Assembly (NCBI GenBank): GCA_964574105.1
Contig: CAZNKH010000021.1
Location: 1 to 9,409 of the forward strand
Direction of reading: 5' to 3'
Source: UBA9988 sp964574105
Lineage (GTDB): Bacteria; Patescibacteriota; Minisyncoccia; Phycocordibacterales; UBA9988
DNA length: 9,409 nt
The translations under genes were made by a program, and so were the position numbers. The notes under the pieces are model-generated. The model worked only from the letters and a program-made list of their open reading frames with translations, did not search any database and was not told where the DNA came from. The stretch's first letter is position 1, and each line of letters starts with the position of its first letter. Below are positions 1 to 7,029 of the stretch, piece after piece.

Positions 1-197
1 TTTCGTGGACGATAGTCTGAATCACGCAAAGCAAGAATGACCCAGAGTAGGGTCATGAGCTCAACGAGTACACGAAACGCAACATTCTTCCCTACAATAT
101 AAGGAAAGAAGAGGGACGAGCTGACAATAAGAGGAATAAAAGGAACAAGAAAGACACAAGCCAATATGCCATTGCGTAAGAGAGTATTCATTTTCAT
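1..197 (-). CDS. O-antigen ligase/polymerase-like membrane protein, N-terminal fragment
   Basis: An open frame starts with ATG at 197 and runs off the left edge, giving 65 complete codons. It reads MKMNTLLRNGILACVFLVPF, then a hydrophobic stretch, then FFPYIVGKN, FRVLVEL, LLWVILAL and RDSDYRP. Two hydrophobic segments are visible, at about residues 9-25 and 46-57, with a short basic N-terminus. The pattern of helix, FFP-I-GK, F-R-VE and ALRD-YRP is, from memory, typical of the start of O-antigen-ligase-like (Wzy/WaaL superfamily) polytopic proteins in Patescibacteria. Such proteins polymerise or attach glycans on the outer face of the membrane. The gene begins 26 bp after the preceding glycosyltransferase stop, so it is probably the next gene of the same operon. 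No convincing ribosome binding site is present: an AAAGGA lies about 21 nt upstream, which is too far. A second in-frame ATG at 191 is also possible. Family assignment rests on the N-terminus only. Confidence 0.6.
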   Translation of the reverse strand, partial: MKMNTLLRNGILACVFLVPFIPLIVSSSLFFPYIVGKNVAFRVLVELMTLLWVILALRDSDYRPR

Positions 198-223
198 ATT
201 AAGCCACTATACCACAATTCCTT

Positions 224-1309
224 TTAAGATAAAGGACTATAAATCTTCATTAACTTTTGTGCAAGTACAGGAAGAGAAAGATTTCTTTCAGCAAATTGGT
301 GAGCACGTTTTCCCATAGCATCTCGTTCCTCAAGAGAAAGACGGGAGAAAGAAGAGATTGCCTCCGCGAGAGTCTCGGCACTGAGAGGATCTACAACTAG
401 TCCACAGTGATTCTGATGTACAATGAGCGGTTGATCACTCGCTGATGAGGTAATGACTGGGCGTCCCGCAGCAAGATATTCTGAAAGCTTGTGAGGAAAT
501 TGAAGATTACTTACTCCTTCCGTAACGCGTGGAGAAACAAGGACATCACATTCCCTTAGAAAAGAGAGAACTTGATCACGCTCTACACGATTTAAGTAAG
601 TAATTGATAGAAGTTTTGGAAATTGGGAAGAATCAGAGCTATCAAACCCTGCAAGGTGAAAGATAATAGACTTTTCCTTTGTAAGAAGTGCGGCTGCCCC
701 AATAATGTGATGCAATCCTTGCCACCATGCGGCATTACCAATATAGCCAACAACAAAATTCTCTTGTCTCGCCGGAGAGGCATACGGGGCTCCAAAATCT
801 ACTGGGTCCCATACAGTTACTACCCGATGAGATCTCCATGTACGGCGCGATAGGAATTGACGCTCCGCCTCACTTACTGCAATGACCCTCTGCACACTCC
901 ATAAACCAATATAATCCAATAGACAGAAAAGAGTGCGGATAATTGGCCTATGCATCTTACTTAGTTCAAGCCACGCCCATCCATGCATTTCAAAGATAAG
1001 TTTTACACTCGGAGAGAAAAATATTTTGTAGAAAAGCAAAGGGATAATAGCAGCGGTTGTCACACCATGCACAATATCAGGATGAAGTCTGCGTAGTATG
1101 GCGATTGAGTGTAATGAAAAACTGAATAATTTTTTCTGTCCAATATTATATGATGTGACACCAGGAATTTGATCAGTGAGATTACTGCTGATAATTGACA
1201 CTGTCACAAAAGTCGAAAGAGCGCGTAATGTCGTCTTAACACGAATAGGAGTACCGGTAAGACGATCGAGACTAAACGGGCAAACGAGGACGACAGAAGA
1301 AGCTAACAT
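224..1309 (-). CDS. GT4-family glycosyltransferase (GT-B fold)
   Basis: A 361-residue protein of normal length for a GT-B retaining glycosyltransferase; these transfer a sugar from a nucleotide-sugar donor to a growing glycan at the cytoplasmic membrane face. The N-terminal acceptor half (about residues 1-180) carries DIVHG (79-82) and the EMHGW turn (107-111). The RVIAVSEAER segment (141-150) is a classic GT4 'I-AVS' motif. The C-terminal donor-binding half starts at VVGYIGN (186-192). The donor signature is FPHKLSEYLAAGRPVI (271-286), with E277 as the expected nucleotide-sugar ribose-binding glutamate. The substrate cannot be inferred. ATG at 1309 lies 3 nt after the FkbM gene stop and has no clear Shine-Dalgarno sequence, so translation is probably coupled to the upstream gene. 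It ends in TAA at 224. Confidence 0.88.
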   Translation of the reverse strand: MLASSVVLVCPFSLDRLTGTPIRVKTTLRALSTFVTVSIISSNLTDQIPGVTSYNIGQKKLFSFSLHSIAILRRLHPDIVHGVTTAAIIPLLFYKIFFSPSVKLIFEMHGWAWLELSKMHRPIIRTLFCLLDYIGLWSVQRVIAVSEAERQFLSRRTWRSHRVVTVWDPVDFGAPYASPARQENFVVGYIGNAAWWQGLHHIIGAAALLTKEKSIIFHLAGFDSSDSSQFPKLLSITYLNRVERDQVLSFLRECDVLVSPRVTEGVSNLQFPHKLSEYLAAGRPVITSSASDQPLIVHQNHCGLVVDPLSAETLAEAISSFSRLSLEERDAMGKRAHQFAERNLSLPVLAQKLMKIYSPLS

Positions 1310-1312
1310 ATA

Positions 1313-2017
1313 TCAATGACGAATAAACAATGAATCTTCAAAGAGTATCTCACCCGTATGGGGATGTAACTTTTGAGAGAGAGACCCCGCATAATCTAAT
1401 CCTAGAGAAGAAACCAGTGAGTACATCTCATCAAACAGAATCTGATCGGTGTATCGTAGTACATAAGAATTTTCAATAATAAGGATTTTTGCTTTTGATA
1501 GCGTGTTACGGCCACCTTCGATCACTGCTCGTTCATACCCTTCCGTATCAATTTTAATAAGGATCTCCTTCTGTAGTTTCTGAGAATCAAAAAAAAGATC
1601 GTCCATCTTTTGTACAACTACCATTTCGTCCTTCAGATCATGCGCATGCCCAAGCAGTTTCGTGTGAAGCTCCTCCATAGAAAGAAAAGAAGAGGTTGGA
1701 CTATAACTACTGCGATGAATGGGGGCAGATTCATCCGTCTCACCTAATGCAACATTAAAAGCAGCAAAACGTTTATCTCCTTCCATGGTTTGCAAAAGCT
1801 TTTTAAAAGATTCCTGTACCGGTTCATATGAGTAAATATATGCTTCAGGAAGATAAGAACGAAGAAGGGTCGCGAATTGCCCAGTATTTGCCCCTACATC
1901 AATAATGCTCTTAATATTCAGTGAGCGTATCCAAGCAAGCCTATCAGGAATTGGATGGAATCGATGAAAATCAAATCCTATTGTATGTAAAAATCTTCGA
2001 AATGGGTGAATATACAT
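1313..2017 (-). CDS. FkbM-family SAM-dependent methyltransferase
   Basis: FkbM-type methyltransferases (Methyltransf_21) O-methylate hydroxyls and are common in polysaccharide clusters, where they decorate glycan residues. Using the ATG at 2017 the protein has 234 residues. Motif I, the SAM-binding loop, is SIIDVGANTGQFA (37-49). The acidic end of strand beta-2 is YSYEPV (62-67). The FkbM signature IKIDTEGYE lies at 154-162, where the family places an essential acidic pair, followed by VIEGG and ILIIEN. The stop is TGA. An earlier TTG at 2041 would add eight residues and overlap the upstream methyltransferase by 14 nt. I prefer ATG 2017, which lies just after that gene's stop, but neither start has a good ribosome binding site. 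The acceptor sugar is unknown. Confidence 0.85.
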   Translation of the reverse strand: MYIHPFRRFLHTIGFDFHRFHPIPDRLAWIRSLNIKSIIDVGANTGQFATLLRSYLPEAYIYSYEPVQESFKKLLQTMEGDKRFAAFNVALGETDESAPIHRSSYSPTSSFLSMEELHTKLLGHAHDLKDEMVVVQKMDDLFFDSQKLQKEILIKIDTEGYERAVIEGGRNTLSKAKILIIENSYVLRYTDQILFDEMYSLVSSLGLDYAGSLSQKLHPHTGEILFEDSLFIRH

Positions 2018-2027
2018 GAGAGAATAT

Positions 2028-2624
2028 TTACTTTTTTGCAAATAGATAATAACCGCTCGTCGTTGTGCGCCTTTCTGTGCGAAAAAGTGTGTCTAAGAAG
2101 AGAGCAAACGGATCTATCACCCACCGTAATTTATGTTGAAAGGGGAAGAAAAAGAAAAGTACCTTAAAGTATCCTCCTCTTTTTGCGATTTCAACTTTTG
2201 AGAAATCTTTAAATAACATCTGTAGAGTATCATCAAAAAAACGCCAGTAATCCGGATAGTGACCTTTCCTTGCATGGTACGGATAGATGGAAGGTACATG
2301 AACAAAAATAACACCTCCGGGCTTGAGAATACGATAGAGTTCAGCCACTGCTCGAATCGGATCTCTTACATGCTCGAGAACACAGTGACAGATAATGGAA
2401 TCCACACTCGCAGCAGGGAGAGGAATTGCGTGAATATCTCCTACCACATCAGCCCCAGAATGTACATCATAATCCATAGTCTGATACTCACATCGCTGAA
2501 AGAGCGGCTGATATTTTTCTAGCCACTTTTGGAAGCGTTCCCCACCACCAATATCTAGTACACGATGAGTTTTACTAATCTCAAGTATCTTTTCATTAAT
2601 AAATTCTGTATAATTATTTCGCAT
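2028..2624 (-). CDS. Class I SAM-dependent methyltransferase (Methyltransf_11-like)
   Basis: A 198-residue protein with the Rossmann-like methyltransferase core. Motif I is VLDIGGGE (22-29). An acidic residue ends beta-2 in TMDYD (49-53). GDIHAIPLP (62-70) precedes the post-beta-3 acidic turn. Motif IV is VDSIICHCVLEHVRDP (74-89), followed by ELYRILKPGGVIFVHVP (95-111). These are the hallmarks of small-molecule methyltransferases of the UbiE/Methyltransf_11 type. A hydrophobic, aromatic C-terminal part (about 153-181, with FFFFPF) may bind a lipid-linked or otherwise hydrophobic acceptor; this is inference. It sits in the polysaccharide operon 20 bp after the preceding gene and just ahead of the FkbM methyltransferase, so it could modify a sugar or a lipid-linked intermediate. 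The substrate is not determinable. Confidence 0.83.
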   Translation of the reverse strand: MRNNYTEFINEKILEISKTHRVLDIGGGERFQKWLEKYQPLFQRCEYQTMDYDVHSGADVVGDIHAIPLPAASVDSIICHCVLEHVRDPIRAVAELYRILKPGGVIFVHVPSIYPYHARKGHYPDYWRFFDDTLQMLFKDFSKVEIAKRGGYFKVLFFFFPFQHKLRWVIDPFALFLDTLFRTERRTTTSGYYLFAKK

Positions 2625-2644
2625 AGATGTTTACTTTACCACGA

Positions 2645-3796
2645 CTAAAAAATAAAAACAGAATCATACACTTCTTCTAGAGAATGTCGATAACGATGAA
2701 TGTTAAGCACTCTTCCATCTGCATACTGTTTATATATAGTTTTATAAAGACCTAAAAGTGGTTCTAGGACGAGATTAAACAGACGAGTACTAAATGGAGT
2801 AAAGAATTCTTCTTGTCTCAAGTGTAACGCCTCTCCGTCATATGTAAAGTTATACCAGCGACTTTCCATGCAGAGTATTTTTTTTACTCCACGATGGTAC
2901 GAGAGGAGACAATTTTCATGAAAATATGGGTGTGCAAAACTGATTAGTACATCCCCTCTCATTAGAGGGATTCTTCTCATTGCAAGAGCTACTTGAATTG
3001 CATTCCATACCTTTGCAGGGCGTACGGAATACCAAACTCGCGGAATATCTCTCTGCTCATCAAATTCAGAAAAAATTCCTTGAGAGAGTGAGACCAGATT
3101 CCATCGTCGATGATGTAATTTTAATAATACCGCACGCAGTGTTGGGTTGCTACGACGTAGGTGACGAATAATAATAGCGGCACGGAGGGCAGTAGAGGGC
3201 TCATTGGCAATAACCCAGAGAGTAGGAGGAGTGCCCACCGCTTGTTCAATGACAGAGAAAGATGCCCTCTCAATCTCTTGCGACACAGAGAATTCTTGTT
3301 TTGGGACTAAGGAATCAAATGATCGTATAAAAAAAGAGTCCGGAAATCTTGCATAGTAACCACGAGTTCCTTTCATCGTCTCTTCTGAGAGGGCACCAGT
3401 AAAGGCATCAAATAAGACGGCAGCTTGTAAGCCCATAAGATATGCCGATGCTGATGCCCACGAATTAATAGAAAATACATACTCAATTTCTTCTGAATGC
3501 TCCCAGAGTAATACTTCAGCGATGGTCGGTTCTCCGATAGTAAATCCTGTAAGATCTAAATACTTCTGTTCGTCATGTTCATTTGGATGGGCTTGGTATA
3601 ATAGCGTTCGTCCTGGAAATTGAGTCCGGATGTATTCAAGCACCTGATTGGTACGCTCTATAAAGAGGTCTCTGTTTGAATCTGCAGGAAGATTAAAAAA
3701 ATCCGTGCTAAAAAATATCACAACATGTGGCTTGTTTGATAGTTTAGAATTATGATTAATTAAATACGGGAAGGGAATTCTTTGAATTGTACCCAT
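2645..3796 (-). CDS. Unassigned protein with HP motif; candidate CMP-sugar (sialyltransferase-like) glycosyltransferase
   Basis: I do not recognise this 383-residue protein with certainty. Residues about 20-185 look like the nucleotide-binding domain of GT-B sialyltransferase-like enzymes (GT52, GT80 and polysialyltransferase group). A beta-strand PHVVIFFS (23-30) is followed by LLYQAHPNE (65-73), with an H70-P71 pair like the HP motif that contacts the CMP phosphate in those families. VFSINSWASASAYLMG (107-122) resembles their Ser-rich donor-phosphate motif. Residues about 190-330 start again like a GT-B N-terminal domain (TLWVIANEPSTALRAAIII, 192-210), carry a second HP at 289-290, and contain YDGEA at 319-323. 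The acidic D/E-D/E-G motif expected before HP is not evident at the N-terminus. ATG at 3796 follows the aminotransferase stop by 5 nt, without a Shine-Dalgarno sequence. Its position after the CMP-transfer gene makes a CMP-ulosonate transferase plausible, but this is inference. Confidence 0.45.
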   Translation of the reverse strand: MGTIQRIPFPYLINHNSKLSNKPHVVIFFSTDFFNLPADSNRDLFIERTNQVLEYIRTQFPGRTLLYQAHPNEHDEQKYLDLTGFTIGEPTIAEVLLWEHSEEIEYVFSINSWASASAYLMGLQAAVLFDAFTGALSEETMKGTRGYYARFPDSFFIRSFDSLVPKQEFSVSQEIERASFSVIEQAVGTPPTLWVIANEPSTALRAAIIIRHLRRSNPTLRAVLLKLHHRRWNLVSLSQGIFSEFDEQRDIPRVWYSVRPAKVWNAIQVALAMRRIPLMRGDVLISFAHPYFHENCLLSYHRGVKKILCMESRWYNFTYDGEALHLRQEEFFTPFSTRLFNLVLEPLLGLYKTIYKQYADGRVLNIHRYRHSLEEVYDSVFIF

Positions 3797-3801
3797 AAAA
3801 A

Positions 3802-5082
3802 CTAATGTGAACGCTTCCCTTTTTCTTTTTGGAAGTAACGTATCGTCTGTTCCAAAGCCCGCATTTGTAAATTCATATCCTTCTCAATCCCCTGATTACA
3901 AGTAAACTGCATCAATTTAGGCTGTAAGAGTTCTGCTTGAGGACATCGGATATGCCCTTTCAGAAATCCTTTATACTGTTTAAGTTGTGCTGGCCCATCC
4001 TCAAAACATTTACCTTCTTTGTGGATGAGTTGAAACACAGGCTCATTGTAAACAAGTGCCCACGCAGCATAGATACCATCACCCCCATATTCCATAAACT
4101 TCTTTCGAAAATCATACCAGCTTACACCAAGGACTTTTTCCCCTTCGTAGCGAACACTAAAGGTAAAGTAGGAATTGATGGAATCCTTTGATACTTTTTG
4201 AGGAATAAGCCATGTGCACCCTGTTTTACGTATAGCCACAAGATACTTTTCTGCAATACGCTGACGGCGCGAAACGAGGTAATCAATGCGCTCCACCTGA
4301 GCAAGACCAACAGCAGCAATAATCTCGGGCATCCGGTAATTAAACCCGAGTGAATCGTGACGAAGGTATTTTGGATCTTGAAAGATATTCTTATCTTTAC
4401 GAACTCGTGCATTCTCTGCAGTAATATTTTTAAATCCGATACCACCAAATTTTCTCATACGGCGTGCAAGTTCTGCATTGTTAGTAATAAGAATACCGCC
4501 TTCTCCAGTTGCTACATGTTTTGAATTCTCAAAGCTAAAACTTCCTACATGCCCAATAGTACCCCCGAGACATCCCCGTGTATCAGTCCCCAAAAAGCAT
4601 TGCGCGCAATCTTCAAGCACAAAGAGTTTATGTTTCTTTGCAATTCTCATGATAGCATCCATGTTACATACTGCCCCATATAGATGTACGGCCATGATTG
4701 CCTTCGTCCTCTTTGTAATCTTCTTCTCAATATCCTTTGGATCAATCAAAAAAGTATCAGGATCGACATCAGCAAAAACAGGAGTCGCTCCAGTATGAAG
4801 TACTGCAAAACCACACATAACGACAGTGAGAGCGGGAAGAATAACTTCATCTCCTGGCCCAACGCCAAAAGCCATGAGGGCTTGATGCAGTGTAGATGTA
4901 CCAGATGTTGAAGTAACAGCATAGGTTACTCCAAAGCGCTTTGCGAATGTTGCCTCAAGTTGCTGGTTCATACTACCGAGTGTTGAACTGCCAAAGCCAG
5001 ACTCTAGCACGCCTCGCACATACGCAAGCTCATTTCCGGAAAATCTCCAGGTGTTACTTGTCTGAACAAATTTCTGCTTCAT
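3802..5082 (-). CDS. DegT/DnrJ/EryC1/StrS-family PLP-dependent sugar aminotransferase
   Basis: A 426-residue fold-type I aminotransferase that transfers an amino group, usually from glutamate, to a keto-sugar, commonly a nucleotide-linked one. Visible family motifs are TSTSGTSTLHQAL (57-69), the cofactor phosphate region; GPGDEVILPALT (75-86); AVHLYGAVCNMDAI (131-144); LEDCAQ (156-161), with D158 expected to pair with the PLP pyridine nitrogen; and SFSFENSKHVATGEGG (181-196), with K188 as the predicted Schiff-base lysine. FNYRMPEIIAAVGLAQ follows as usual. It is slightly longer than the typical 360-400 residues. Its ATG overlaps the SpsF-like stop by 4 nt (ATGA), so the two are probably translationally coupled and in one pathway. 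It could act at the nucleotide-sugar stage, as LegC and PseC do, or on an oxidised ulosonic acid; the sequence does not decide. Confidence 0.9.
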   Translation of the reverse strand: MKQKFVQTSNTWRFSGNELAYVRGVLESGFGSSTLGSMNQQLEATFAKRFGVTYAVTSTSGTSTLHQALMAFGVGPGDEVILPALTVVMCGFAVLHTGATPVFADVDPDTFLIDPKDIEKKITKRTKAIMAVHLYGAVCNMDAIMRIAKKHKLFVLEDCAQCFLGTDTRGCLGGTIGHVGSFSFENSKHVATGEGGILITNNAELARRMRKFGGIGFKNITAENARVRKDKNIFQDPKYLRHDSLGFNYRMPEIIAAVGLAQVERIDYLVSRRQRIAEKYLVAIRKTGCTWLIPQKVSKDSINSYFTFSVRYEGEKVLGVSWYDFRKKFMEYGGDGIYAAWALVYNEPVFQLIHKEGKCFEDGPAQLKQYKGFLKGHIRCPQAELLQPKLMQFTCNQGIEKDMNLQMRALEQTIRYFQKEKGKRSH

Positions 5083-5846
5083 ATATGTATATCGATGGCT
5101 TCTTTCATTGTGGCTCGTTTTGCAAGATAATCCTTCTGCCGAAATAAATTATGCTCTACAATGTCACGTCTACCTGATAAGAATTTCATGATCTCACTAA
5201 GTGGAGTCGTGGGGTCAGTCAAGGGCATCTCAGTAATGACTTGTTTAAAAAACTCGTAGTCCTCAATATAATCAAGCGTCAGACGAGCGTCGCTCTCACA
5301 GAGGATTGCTGGAGCCATAACGGGTACTCGCTTAAGATCGGTTATAGTGTCAATGTAAGGATCTATCATCTCCGTATCATCAGAAGTCTTGTGAGAAATA
5401 ACTCGTTCCAAGGCTTCCTTAGTAAAAGCAAAATCAAAACCACCACACACGACTTCTTTCGGCGGATATACCATGTCACAACCGCCAGAGCGGAGCAGAT
5501 CTGCAGCTTGATCAATGAGACTAGGGTCAACAAATAGATCGTCATTATCGTATGTCACAAAACCGTAGGCACCAAACATATTGAGTGCACCAAGCCAACG
5601 CATTAATTTATCCTTAACACTACCACGAAACACCTGTGCCCCGACTGCCTTACCTACTTCTACAAGATAATCATCAGAAGGATCATCTGTTGTACACAAA
5701 ACAATGTACCGAATATGTGATGCTCCCTGCGCTCGCAAAATATTATGCTCGGTTACTGTCTTGTCTCCAAGTGGTAATAGTGCTTTCCCAGGAAGACGTG
5801 TGGAGTTCGTCCGCGCTGTAATAAGACAGTCAATATCTTTAGTCAT
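5079..5846 (-). CDS. spsF-like: SpsF/NeuA-like cytidylyltransferase (CMP-ulosonate synthetase)
   Basis: A 255-residue GT-A-like nucleotidyltransferase of the SpsF/CMP-NeuNAc synthetase group. It is predicted to make a CMP-sugar acid from CTP, activating the NeuB product for transfer. The nucleotide-binding loop is ITARTNSTRLPGKAL (9-23), with the conserved R12, R17 and K21. CTTDDPSDD (51-59) and FRGSVKDKLMRW (73-84) match the family's 'xTxxxxxDD' and 'xRGxxxDxLxR' segments. YDNDDLFVDP (99-108) is the acidic metal/substrate site. ARLTLDYIEDYEFF (187-200) is the typical SpsF C-terminal signature. It is the first gene of the minus-strand operon. ATG 5846 has no clear Shine-Dalgarno sequence, and the proposed promoter would give a leader of only about 10 nt. 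CTP specificity is inferred from the family and from the neighbouring NeuB gene; some SpsF-like enzymes have unproven substrates. Confidence 0.85.
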   Translation of the reverse strand: MTKDIDCLITARTNSTRLPGKALLPLGDKTVTEHNILRAQGASHIRYIVLCTTDDPSDDYLVEVGKAVGAQVFRGSVKDKLMRWLGALNMFGAYGFVTYDNDDLFVDPSLIDQAADLLRSGGCDMVYPPKEVVCGGFDFAFTKEALERVISHKTSDDTEMIDPYIDTITDLKRVPVMAPAILCESDARLTLDYIEDYEFFKQVITEMPLTDPTTPLSEIMKFLSGRRDIVEHNLFRQKDYLAKRATMKEAIDIHI

Positions 5847-5862
5847 AAGTCTGTAATGGTCA

Positions 5863-5892
5863 AGTGTAGCACAGCATTTACTTCATCAGCAA
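5863..5892 (-). promoter_or_regulatory. Proposed sigma70-like promoter of the minus-strand operon
   Basis: On the minus strand, TTGCTG (5892-5887) is followed by an 18-bp spacer and TACACT (5868-5863). TGC directly precedes the -10 box and gives an extended -10 (TGnTACACT). Transcription would start about 10 nt upstream of the ATG at 5846, so the leader would be very short. Each hexamer matches consensus at only four of six positions, so support is moderate. Confidence 0.4.
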
Positions 5893-5900
5893 GCACCCTT

Positions 5901-5910
5901 TCACCGGTGA
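5901..5910. promoter_or_regulatory. Perfect 10-bp palindrome in the divergent intergenic region (possible operator)
   Basis: TCACCGGTGA is its own reverse complement and lies between the proposed -35 elements of the two divergent promoters, 12 bp from the plus-strand one and 8 bp from the minus-strand one. The position would suit a dimeric regulator acting on both directions. A 10-bp palindrome can also occur by chance, and no regulator gene is seen in the window. Confidence 0.3.
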
Positions 5911-5922
5911 CACGCAGATATA

Positions 5923-5951
5923 TTGACAGGAAATAGAAGATCTTGTAGTAT
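5923..5951 (+). promoter_or_regulatory. Sigma70-like promoter of the neuB-like gene
   Basis: A consensus -35 box TTGACA (5923-5928), an optimal 17-bp spacer and TAGTAT (5946-5951, four of six matches) precede the synthase gene. Transcription would start near 5958 and leave a leader of about 37 nt that contains the ribosome binding site. It fits the strand switch, because this gene cannot be read from the flanking operons. Confidence 0.6.
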
Positions 5952-5982
5952 CCTCCCCAGACAGAATAGATCGTTGACACAA

Positions 5983-5988
5983 AAGGAG
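5983..5988 (+). promoter_or_regulatory. Ribosome binding site that fixes the neuB-like start
   Basis: AAGGAG lies 6 nt before the ATG at 5995 and is the best Shine-Dalgarno sequence on the plus strand here. It decides the start at 5995. The open frame extends back to a TTG at 5923, but that TTG is the first three bases of the -35 box. Confidence 0.75.
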
Positions 5989-5994
5989 AAAAAA

Positions 5995-6981
5995 ATGGAA
6001 CGAGGAATAAACTCTGTTCTCATTGGAGAACACGCGATTGGACCTGGCGAGCCGACATTCATTGTCGCCGAAATCGGGATCAATCACAATGGATTTCTGA
6101 AACATGTGTTTGCACTCATTGATGCAGCGGTTACCGCTGGATGCGATGCGGTAAAGCTTCAGAAACGAACAATCTCTGTAGTGTACTCACCCGAGGAGTT
6201 AGAACGTCCAAGAGAGGTACCGAAAGATGTGCTAGAGAATGCTCTTCACAGAAACGCCCTCCCCCCTCAAAATACACAGCGTCTGATAGAGAGTAAGTTT
6301 TCTAGCTCAACAAATGGAGATCTCAAGTACGCACTTGAATTTTCCGCACAAGAGTATCAAGAGATTGCCAACTATTGTGCATCTCGTTCTATCATGTGGT
6401 TCGCTTCTTGTTGGGATACTGAAGCTCTTAAGTGTATCGAGCAATTCAATCCTCCTTGTCACAAGATTGCATCGGCATGCAACGAGGATGATGAATTGCT
6501 ACGGGCACTCCGTGCGACAGGAAAACCTCTCATACTTTCTACAGGGATGACTGACCTACAGGGAGTTCATGACGCAGTACGAGTACTCGGAAATCATGAG
6601 CTGATTATTCTGCATTGTACCAGTGTATACCCAACAGGAACACAGTTTGGTACCGACATGCTCAGCCTTATAAACATCGCAGGGATAGATACTCTATGTA
6701 AAGAGTTCGGAGTCCCCATTGGTTTTTCCAGTCATGACAGTGGTATTATGCCCACATACGCAGCAGTGGTACGAGGTGCTTGTATGGTTGAAAAGCACAT
6801 CACGCTTGAGCCAAGTATGTGGGGATCCGATCAGCGAAGTTCTATTCCTCCTCACACACTCATTGATCTATGCCGGATGATACGCGAATTTCGTTACATC
6901 TTAGGGAATGGGGAAATCACAATACTTCCCAGCGAAGTGCCGCAGATGGAGAAATTACGACGAGTCCGCAGACAAAGATGA
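5995..6981 (+). CDS. neuB-like: NeuB-family ulosonic-acid synthase (PEP-dependent), without SAF domain
   Basis: A 328-residue TIM-barrel enzyme that should condense phosphoenolpyruvate with a hexose or amino-hexose, free or 6-phosphorylated, to give a sialic-acid-like sugar. Family motifs are FIVAEIGINHNG (22-33), GCDAVKLQKRT (49-59), STNGDLKYALEF (105-116), WFASCWD (135-141), HKIAS (156-160), ILSTGMT (180-186), LHCTSVYPT (206-214) and IGFSSHDSG (242-250). H207 and H247 match the metal-binding histidines of meningococcal NeuB. EKHITLEPSMWGSDQ (266-280) is the form seen in NeuB relatives outside classical NeuAc synthases. The protein stops after LRRVRRQR, so the C-terminal antifreeze-like SAF domain, which in NeuB dimers covers the partner's active site, is absent. 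Residues about 75-104 form an extra segment before STNGDLK. It stands alone on the plus strand with its own promoter and terminator. The substrate is unknown; NeuAc, KDN and legionaminate-type products are all possible. Confidence 0.9.
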   Translation: MERGINSVLIGEHAIGPGEPTFIVAEIGINHNGFLKHVFALIDAAVTAGCDAVKLQKRTISVVYSPEELERPREVPKDVLENALHRNALPPQNTQRLIESKFSSSTNGDLKYALEFSAQEYQEIANYCASRSIMWFASCWDTEALKCIEQFNPPCHKIASACNEDDELLRALRATGKPLILSTGMTDLQGVHDAVRVLGNHELIILHCTSVYPTGTQFGTDMLSLINIAGIDTLCKEFGVPIGFSSHDSGIMPTYAAVVRGACMVEKHITLEPSMWGSDQRSSIPPHTLIDLCRMIREFRYILGNGEITILPSEVPQMEKLRRVRRQR

Positions 6982-6991
6982 GGGAGTCTCT

Positions 6992-7029
6992 AAACCGCCA
7001 ATCTTATGATCTTATGATTGGCGGTTTTT
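6992..7029 (+). terminator. Rho-independent terminator of the neuB-like gene
   Basis: A perfect 12-bp stem (6992-7003 with 7016-7027) with a 12-nt loop is followed by T's to 7029, starting 10 bp after the synthase stop. The stem is GC-rich at CCGCC/GGCGG. The loop and adjacent stem carry the direct repeat CTTATGAT twice in tandem (7003-7018). On the opposite strand the tail is only TTTA, so termination of the convergent reductase transcript here would be weaker. Confidence 0.88.

Noticed and set aside
5923..5994. A 24-residue N-terminal extension of the NeuB-like protein from a TTG at 5923
   Set aside because: The TTG is part of the TTGACA -35 box, the extension does not look like the family, and AAGGAG sits just before ATG 5995.
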